Assembly: GCA_024103385.1 (NCBI GenBank)
Contig: JAGFIT010000024.1
Location: 1-44,748 of the forward strand
Length of the DNA stretch: 44,748 nucleotides
Origin: Vicingus serpentipes
Lineage (GTDB): Bacteria; Bacteroidota; Bacteroidia; Flavobacteriales_E; Vicingaceae
Direction of reading: 5' to 3'
The notes below the pieces were generated by a model. The model was not told where the DNA came from, did not search any database, and saw only the letters and a program-made list of their open reading frames with translations. Positions 39,810-44,748 of the stretch are shown here, one piece after another. The stretch's first letter is position 1. Every line of letters begins with the position of its first letter. The translations under genes were made by a program, and so were the position numbers.

Positions 39810-40787
39810 TTACTTATACATTACTTGTTTTACCGCTTTTATTATTTTTTCTACGTTAGGTAGGTAAGCTTCAATTAGTGGTGGAGAGAAACTCATGGGT
39901 ACGTCAGCACCAGTAACTCTAATAATAGGAGCATCTAAGTAATCAAATGCTTCCTTTTGAACTTTAAAAGTTACTTCTGTAGCAATTGAGCCTAATGGCC
40001 AAGATTCTTCAATAAAAACCATTCTGTTGGTTTTTTTAACAGAATTAATAATAGTGTCATAATCAATAGGACGAACAGACCTTAAATCAATTACTTCAGC
40101 ATTAATTCCTTCTTTTTCTAATTCTTCGGCTGCAGCTTTAACTACTTTCATCATCTTGCCAAAACCAGCAAGAGTTACATCTGTGCCTTCTTTGGTTACT
40201 TCTGCAACACCAATTGGAATGATATATTCTCCTTCAGGTACTTCTCCTTTGTCTCCGTACATTTGTTCAGATTCCATAAAAATAACAGGATCATTATCTC
40301 TTATAGCCGCTTTTAATAAACCTTTTGCATCTTTAGGGTTAGATGGTACAACTACTTTTAATCCAGGGCAGTTGGCATACCAATTAGCAAAATCTTGAGA
40401 GTGGGTAGCACCTAATTGTCCTGCAGATCCAGTTCCTCCCCTAAATACCATAGGGATGTTTAGTTGTCCACCAGACATGTTATACATTTTTGCAGCGTTG
40501 TTAACAATTTGGTCAATGGCTACTAAAGAGAAATTCCATGTCATGTATTCAACAATGGGACGTAAACCATTCATGGCCGCTCCAACTGCAATTCCAGTAA
40601 ATCCATTTTCAGCGATAGGAGTATCAATAACTCTTTTATCACCAAATTCGTCTAACATTCCTTTACTTACCTTATAAGCTCCATTGTATTCAGCAACCTC
40701 CTCACCTAAAAGGATAATGTTTTCATCTCTTCTCATCTCTTCACACATCGCTTCATTTAAAGCTTCTCTGAATTGAATTTCTCTCAT
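39810..40787 (-). CDS. pdhB: Pyruvate dehydrogenase E1 component, beta subunit
   Basis: The 325-residue protein opens MREIQFREALNEAMCEEM, with GEEVAEYNGAYKVSKG (the TPP-site Glu), DTPIAENGFTGIAVGAA and TGSAGQLGATHSQDF. These are the standard motifs of the transketolase-like beta subunit. Together with an alpha subunit it decarboxylates pyruvate and passes the acetyl group to E2 lipoyl domains. No E1 alpha or E2 gene is in this window, so the subunits are split, as is common in Bacteroidota. A TAATTTTG box (40818-40825) lies upstream, divergent from the GNAT gene. Confidence 0.94.
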   Translation of the reverse strand: MREIQFREALNEAMCEEMRRDENIILLGEEVAEYNGAYKVSKGMLDEFGDKRVIDTPIAENGFTGIAVGAAMNGLRPIVEYMTWNFSLVAIDQIVNNAAKMYNMSGGQLNIPMVFRGGTGSAGQLGATHSQDFANWYANCPGLKVVVPSNPKDAKGLLKAAIRDNDPVIFMESEQMYGDKGEVPEGEYIIPIGVAEVTKEGTDVTLAGFGKMMKVVKAAAEELEKEGINAEVIDLRSVRPIDYDTIINSVKKTNRMVFIEESWPLGSIATEVTFKVQKEAFDYLDAPIIRVTGADVPMSFSPPLIEAYLPNVEKIIKAVKQVMYK

Positions 40788-40817
40788 AATAAATAGTTAT
40801 TAGTGACCAATGAGCGT

Positions 40818-40825
40818 CAAAATTA
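40818..40825 (-). promoter_or_regulatory. -7 box of pdhB
   Basis: TAATTTTG on the - strand matches TAnnTTTG and is followed by AC. The predicted leader is about 25 bases. Confidence 0.45.
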
Positions 40826-40866
40826 TAAAATAAAAATAGTTTTTTATAGTTTTTAATTTTTAAAGC

Positions 40867-40874
40867 TATTTTTG
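40867..40874 (+). promoter_or_regulatory. -7 box of the GNAT-deacetylase pair
   Basis: TATTTTTG matches TAnnTTTG. Transcription would start about 40879-40881, so the ATG at 40883 would be almost leaderless and the GTG at 40877 is unlikely to be the start. Confidence 0.45.
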
Positions 40875-40882
40875 ATGTGATT

Positions 40883-41821
40883 ATGCTAGATAATAAATTG
40901 ACATATAAACAATTTTGTGAGCAAGAAAAGGCTGTCCCATTGTTTTTGAAATACGAGTGGTTTAATACTTTGTATAATGACATAGAATGGAATGTAGCTA
41001 TTGAATATAAAGGAGGAAATCTATTAGGTTTTTTACCTTATGTAATTACGAAGAAGAAGGGTTTCTCTTTGATTACGCCTCAATTTTTAAGTCCTTACCA
41101 AGGGGTTTATTTAAATTATCCTTTAGATCAGAAATATGCAAATAAGCTTGGTTTTGAAAAAGAGGTGATTAATGGGTTGATTGAGCAAATCCCTCCGGTC
41201 AATGCATTTAAGCAGAATTTCTTACCTCAGTTTACTAATTGGCTACCATTTCAATGGAAAGGGTTTGAACAAACCACAAGGTATACTTATATTATAAATG
41301 ACCTTTCAGATAAAGATGTTATTTTCTCGAATTTTAAAGATAATATTAGAAGGGAAATTCGAAAAGCAGAAAAATCACTTGTTATTGAAGTAATAGATGA
41401 TATTACTGCTTTATATAAAATGAAAAAGGAGGTTTATCAGGCTAATAAAGAAGATTACTCAATACCATTAGAGAAACTGAAAGCGGTTTATGGCTATTGT
41501 AAGCAAAATAATTGTGGGGAATTGTTGGTTGCTAAAGATGGGGAAGGGAATATTCATTCTATACTATTATACGTATGGGACGAAGAATCTGCCTATTATT
41601 TGCATGGAGTTACTTCCTTAAAATATAAAACAACTGGCTCTATGAGTTTGCTATTGTGGGAAGCTATTCAGCGTTCTTCAATAAAAACAAAAGCATTTAA
41701 TTTTGAAGGAAGTATGGTGGAAGCTATAGAGCGATATTTTAGAGCTTTTGGAGGAATTCAGACACCCTATTTCCAAATTAGTAAAACAGATTCTAAAATT
41801 TTAAAACTGTTGAAGTATTAA
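40883..41821 (+). CDS. GNAT-fold acyltransferase of the BioF2-like/FemAB type
   Basis: The product is about 312 residues from the ATG at 40883; the GTG at 40877 adds two residues and is less likely. The N-terminal half (FLKYEWFNTLYND, GFLPYVITKKKGF, LSPYQGVYLNYP) and C-terminal half (NIRREIRKAEKS, LLVAKDGEGNIHSILLYVWD, YLHGVTSLKYKTTGSMSLLLWEA in two parts, FNFEGSMVEAIERYFRAFGG) form the double GNAT layout of FemAB-like or BioF2-like proteins in polysaccharide clusters. Members acylate or aminoacylate cell-surface precursors; the substrate is unknown. The stop overlaps the apparent ATT start of the deacetylase gene, pointing to coupled translation. Confidence 0.82.
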   Translation: MLDNKLTYKQFCEQEKAVPLFLKYEWFNTLYNDIEWNVAIEYKGGNLLGFLPYVITKKKGFSLITPQFLSPYQGVYLNYPLDQKYANKLGFEKEVINGLIEQIPPVNAFKQNFLPQFTNWLPFQWKGFEQTTRYTYIINDLSDKDVIFSNFKDNIRREIRKAEKSLVIEVIDDITALYKMKKEVYQANKEDYSIPLEKLKAVYGYCKQNNCGELLVAKDGEGNIHSILLYVWDEESAYYLHGVTSLKYKTTGSMSLLLWEAIQRSSIKTKAFNFEGSMVEAIERYFRAFGGIQTPYFQISKTDSKILKLLKY

Positions 41822-42755
41822 GACTTTTGCTAAAAATATAGCTTCAGTAGGATCTTCTCTGTTTAGTCAAAGTGGTTTAATCAATATTTCCAACCAACGA
41901 CTTATTTTTCCTTTTTACCATGCAGTTACCAATACTATTCCATTACATTTAAAGCATTTATATATTCCTCGAAGTATACAGCACTTTAAAAACGATTTAG
42001 AGTACTTATTAAAGTATTACCAGCCTATTGGTTTGTATGAACTTCTTCAAATTAAAAATGGAGAGAAAGAATTAACCAAAAATTCGTTTCATCTTACGTT
42101 TGATGATGGCTTGAGTGAATTCTACCATGTTGCAGCACCAATACTTAAATCATATGGTGTACCTGCTACTGTTTTTTTGAATTCTGATTTTATTGATAAC
42201 AAGAATATGTTTTATCGTCTGAAGGCGAGCATATTATTTGATCAATTAAAAACCCCATCTATTTTGTCTGTTACTTATAATAACAAAGAGCAATTAGATG
42301 ATTTAGCGAAACAGCATAGAATCGATTTTGATGTTTATTTAAAAGAACATCAACCCTATTTGTCATCAGCACAAATAAAGGAGTTAATGATGCAAGGCTT
42401 TACGTTTGGTGCACATAGTTTAAATCATCCTTTATACAGTCAATTAACTTTAAAGGAACAAATTACTCAAACCAAAGAAAGTGTTGAGCGAATTACCACT
42501 CAGTTTAATTTACCAAATAAAGTTTTTTCATTTCCATTTACTGATGATGGAGTGGGAGCGCGATTTTTTGATGAGATTAAAAATTATACAGACATTACTT
42601 TTGGCAGCGCAGGTTTAAAGGAAGATACTGCTGAGAATCATATACAAAGATTGGCCATGGAAAAGAAAGATGATGCGAAAAGTATTTTAAAAACAGAATA
42701 TGTCTATTGCATATTAAAATCCTTAATAGGGAAAAATAAAATAATTAGGGTTTAA
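41817..42755 (+). CDS. Polysaccharide deacetylase (NodB domain), probably with an ATT start
   Basis: The NodB core is clear: FHLTFDDGLSEFYH with the Asp pair, GFTFGAHSLNHPLY with the metal His residues, and FSFPFTDD. The first ATG-like or TTG start in the core frame (42033) would leave out 72 upstream codons that read like real protein: NISNQRLIFPFYHAV and LKHLYIPRSIQHFKNDLEYL are familiar N-terminal motifs of this family. That frame is closed by a TGA at 41811-41813, and the first usable triplet is ATT at 41817, overlapping the GNAT stop. ATA (41838) and CTG (41859) are alternatives. From ATT the product has 312 residues. It likely deacetylates a surface amino sugar with its GNAT partner. 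A sequencing slip or a +1 frameshift fusion with the GNAT gene is possible. Confidence 0.8.
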   Translation: MKTFAKNIASVGSSLFSQSGLINISNQRLIFPFYHAVTNTIPLHLKHLYIPRSIQHFKNDLEYLLKYYQPIGLYELLQIKNGEKELTKNSFHLTFDDGLSEFYHVAAPILKSYGVPATVFLNSDFIDNKNMFYRLKASILFDQLKTPSILSVTYNNKEQLDDLAKQHRIDFDVYLKEHQPYLSSAQIKELMMQGFTFGAHSLNHPLYSQLTLKEQITQTKESVERITTQFNLPNKVFSFPFTDDGVGARFFDEIKNYTDITFGSAGLKEDTAENHIQRLAMEKKDDAKSILKTEYVYCILKSLIGKNKIIRV

Positions 42756-42780
42756 TAGAAAAGCGATAGATTCCTCACTG

Positions 42781-42817
42781 CAATTTATTATCCCGATAAA
42801 TCGGGAATAAATTATTG
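42781..42817. terminator. Hairpin between converging genes
   Basis: TCCCGAT (42791-42797) pairs with ATCGGGA (42800-42806). The flanks CAATTTATTA and ATAAATTATTG extend the stem imperfectly. T-rich sequence follows on both sides. It may end both the deacetylase and the dehydrogenase transcripts. Confidence 0.55.
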
Positions 42818-42851
42818 TTTTGAATAACGTTGTTTAATTGATTGATAACAA

Positions 42852-44051
42852 TTAACCATTTACATAATCCCTTAAGAACTCATGATCAGGAGTTAAATCT
42901 CCATTGGCACAAATAGTAGCTCTTTTAATTACGTTTTCTCTATCGTTAACAAGGTGAGGTAATACTTTATCAATAAACTCTCTGCCAAAATCAGAGGAGG
43001 CATCTTTAGGTAACTCACAAGGTAAATTATCTATTGCCATCACAGTTATTGCATTAGGATTGTCAAAATTAGTTTCACTTTCTGTCTGAGGATCATAACC
43101 GTATAAGGGATTTGCAATTGTTGAAGATCTTAATGTGCTAGCAACAGGTCCATTTACATCACAACTGATGTCAGCTATCACTTTAATTTTAAAGTCGGGT
43201 GATTTGGCATCTTCTCTTGTAAAGATAAAAGGAGATTTTGCATCCCAAAAATGACAAGAAATGTACATATCAGCTATTTTGGCGTATTGCATAAAAGTAG
43301 ATTGATAATCTACAGGATCATTGTAAAAATCTTCTCGGGTAAAAGTTTGGTTGTCGTTTCGTTTATTGTAATCATCAACTTGCAATTGAGTATATACAGG
43401 TTGGTTAAAAGTATTGTTTAAAAAAGCTGTAGGGCTTACTTTTTTTATATTTAATTTAGTTAATGTTTCAATTGCACCATTTGCTACTCTTCCTCCGCCA
43501 GTAATGACTATTTTATAGTTATTAGGAAGTTTTATTTTATTGAATTCATTTTCCATCTCAGCACGACCTTCGCATTGGTATGCCCTTTTGAGTTGATAGG
43601 AACCAGTCCGTTGCCCGTAAGCATAAAAAGCATTGTAACTTCCTACTATTCCAGCGTATTTTCCAAACCCGATTAATCGAAAACCTGACTCGTTGGTTAA
43701 TCCTTCATAATCAACCATGGTAATGTTTTTGGTAATCATGGTTTGTAATAGTTTTCTGTTGTAAGGTTGTTTTTTTGTGGTATGAGAAAAAAAGAAATAA
43801 GTTTTATTGGGAATTAAATCAGCAACAGGTACCTCTTTTACTCCCATCAACACATCACAATTATCCACATTATCGACTAGTTTTACTCCTTGTTGAGCGT
43901 ATTCTTCATCTTTAAAACGTCTCACTGTACTTTTTTGTACTACTAACTCAATGCCAGAAAATTTCTCAATAATTTCTTTGCATTGTTGTGGTGACAATGG
44001 AACTCTTTCGTCTGGGGGTGTTTTCCCTTCTTTTATGATGCCTATTTTCAT
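42852..44051 (-). CDS. Alanine dehydrogenase / saccharopine dehydrogenase (Lys1-like) family protein
   Basis: The product is about 399 residues from the ATG at 44051 (MKIGIIKEGKTPPDERVPLS, the AlaDH/PNT N-terminal motif). The upstream in-frame ATG at 44150 would add 33 residues but lies upstream of the -7 box (44069-44076). Features are VDYEGLTNESGFRLIGFGKY and YAGIVGSYNA, close to yeast Lys1-type saccharopine dehydrogenase, the Rossmann segment VITGGGRVANGAIE, and ISCHFWDAKSPFIFTRED. Family role: NAD-dependent oxidation or reduction at an amino-acid carbon. It may act in lysine or alanine metabolism, but the substrate is not settled. It is followed upstream by a palindromic repeat and the tmRNA gene. 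Confidence 0.85.
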   Translation of the reverse strand: MKIGIIKEGKTPPDERVPLSPQQCKEIIEKFSGIELVVQKSTVRRFKDEEYAQQGVKLVDNVDNCDVLMGVKEVPVADLIPNKTYFFFSHTTKKQPYNRKLLQTMITKNITMVDYEGLTNESGFRLIGFGKYAGIVGSYNAFYAYGQRTGSYQLKRAYQCEGRAEMENEFNKIKLPNNYKIVITGGGRVANGAIETLTKLNIKKVSPTAFLNNTFNQPVYTQLQVDDYNKRNDNQTFTREDFYNDPVDYQSTFMQYAKIADMYISCHFWDAKSPFIFTREDAKSPDFKIKVIADISCDVNGPVASTLRSSTIANPLYGYDPQTESETNFDNPNAITVMAIDNLPCELPKDASSDFGREFIDKVLPHLVNDRENVIKRATICANGDLTPDHEFLRDYVNG

Positions 44052-44068
44052 GGAAACTGAAATTTTGT

Positions 44069-44076
44069 CAAAAGTA
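44069..44076 (-). promoter_or_regulatory. -7 box of the Lys1/AlaDH-like gene
   Basis: TACTTTTG on the - strand matches TAnnTTTG. It lies between the two candidate ATGs (44150 and 44051) and so favours the downstream one, with a leader of about 12 bases. Confidence 0.55.
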
Positions 44077-44144
44077 TTAAAATGCACGGTATTTGCAGGT
44101 AAATAGTTGTAAATTTGTACTGTTCTTTGAAAATACAGCATCAA

Positions 44145-44208
44145 CGTCATGCTGAATTTATTTCAGCATCTATCAATATTTAGATTCCGAAACAAGTTCG
44201 GAATGACG
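44145..44208. repeat. CGTCAT-bounded composite palindromic repeat next to tmRNA
   Basis: The outer arms CGTCAT (44145-44150) and ATGACG (44203-44208) are inverted. Inside are two hairpins: GCTGAA...TTCAGC (44151-44167) and ATTCCGAA...TTCGGAAT (44184-44204, five-base loop). It is related to the copies at about 4569, 35985 and 36128. It fills the space between the dehydrogenase promoter and tmRNA. Confidence 0.8.
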
Positions 44209-44225
44209 ATATGAGTGTATAAACT

Positions 44226-44627
44226 GGGGTCGTTTTTGGTTTTGACAGCAAGATGAATTTGATCTGTAAGCGTGTCGAGCGTTGTGAATTTGCTCGTTAA
44301 TCTCGGTTCTCAACTCGCTAATTGGCGAAAATAACTATGCAATGGCTGCATAATCCAGACCAAGTCTGATTATCTTAATTCTAGCCGCTAGGCGGCAGAA
44401 CCATTAACCTCTCAGCAGTTCTGTTCATTAACTGTTGTTTTTGAGGTTTCATAATTTTGAACTAGTTGGTAAATTGCTTCGATTTATTGGCGAAACTAAA
44501 GAAGCTTAAGCTTATTGTTGGTTGCTTTTAACCTGCTTTAAGTCTAACAATTAATTAAAAGCTACGCACGAAGAAAGCTTATCACTTCCTTGTTTGGACG
44601 AGGGTTCGAATCCCTCCGACTCCACCA
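44226..44627 (+). ncRNA. ssrA: Transfer-messenger RNA (tmRNA)
   Basis: The 5' end GGGGTCG (44226-44232) pairs with CGACTCC (44617-44623), followed by the encoded ACCA end, closing the acceptor stem. The 3' part has TTCGAATCCC, a T-loop. The tag ORF at 44324-44353 reads GGC GAA AAT AAC TAT GCA ATG GCT GCA TAA, that is (A)GENNYAMAA, matching Bacteroidota tags ending in YAxAA. Length is 402 bases. tmRNA with SmpB rescues stalled ribosomes and marks the product for proteolysis. Pseudoknot-like G/C segments follow the tag (for example CTAGCCGCTAGGCGG). The promoter is not identified, since the upstream space is taken by a repeat. Confidence 0.97.
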
Positions 44628-44662
44628 AGAGAGAAGTGTTTTATCACTCTCACTTTTCAATC

Positions 44663-44684
44663 GCCCCGCTAACGCGGGGCTTTT
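44663..44684 (+). terminator. Terminator of tmRNA
   Basis: GCCCCGC (44663-44669) and GCGGGGC (44674-44680) are perfect complements around a TAAC loop, followed by TTTT. It lies 36 bases after the tmRNA CCA end. No gene is visible from here to the window end. Confidence 0.92.
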
Positions 44685-44748
44685 GCTTTGCAATGCCTTG
44701 TATTTAGCTATTTCCTGATAAGGCGGTACGAAATCAAATACGATTTTT

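Noticed and set aside
44052..44150. Upstream ATG giving a 432-aa dehydrogenase
   Set aside because: The extra 33 residues are not family-like, and a TAnnTTTG box lies inside this stretch.
44218..44223. TATAAA as the tmRNA -10 box
   Set aside because: It ends two bases before the mature 5' end and cannot give a longer precursor.

Overview
The window looks like a chromosome segment of an AT-rich member of the Bacteroidota, probably order Flavobacteriales. Evidence: putative promoters carry the phylum's TAnnTTTG -7 box, there are almost no Shine-Dalgarno sequences, there are many outer-membrane barrels and lipoproteins plus a SPOR protein and a PorE-like TPR/PD40 protein, and the tmRNA tag reads GENNYAMAA. 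The mqnA gene implies the futalosine route to menaquinone, which is not the usual route in Flavobacteriaceae, so a Cryomorphaceae/Crocinitomicaceae-like lineage is an inference, not a proof.

Layout. 1-2515 is an accessory patch: the 3' part of an IS1595-type transposase, two small orphan ORFs and an unrecognised helical protein. A peptidase M2 lipoprotein (2653-4479) follows. At 4708-6027 lies the most unusual gene of the window: a tyrosine-recombinase-like protein that has lost several catalytic residues and carries a C-terminal domain with a HEPN-type RNxxxH motif. It is bordered by inverted repeats on both sides.

6181-16913 is a surface-polysaccharide block, all on the + strand: asnB, a bi-domain oxidoreductase, an alpha/alpha-toroid protein, a NodB-like deacetylase, a formyltransferase, a DUF354 glycosyltransferase-like protein, an unusual sugar-phosphate transferase and a Wzi-like outer-membrane barrel. 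Together they look like the modification, priming and surface-assembly part of a capsule or O-antigen pathway that uses amidated, formylated or deacetylated amino sugars. Two composite palindromic repeats flank the oxidoreductase gene.

16918-44051 is mostly conserved core: envelope proteins (barrel, SPOR, lipoproteins), a purB-glycosyltransferase-ABC exporter run, EI24/CysZ-like and mqnA, a PorE-like protein, ribD with a DMT transporter and an IMPACT-family protein, an M42 aminopeptidase, DUF2797, GH3, a deoxynucleoside kinase, an abundant-type barrel, a membrane pyrophosphatase, pyruvate dehydrogenase E1 beta, a GNAT/deacetylase overlapping pair and a Lys1/AlaDH-like dehydrogenase. The window ends with tmRNA (ssrA, 44226-44627) and a strong terminator.

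Several starts are not ATG (TTG, GTG and apparently ATT), and in several cases the -7 box decides between alternative starts. I saw no CRISPR array, no rRNA and no tRNA other than tmRNA.
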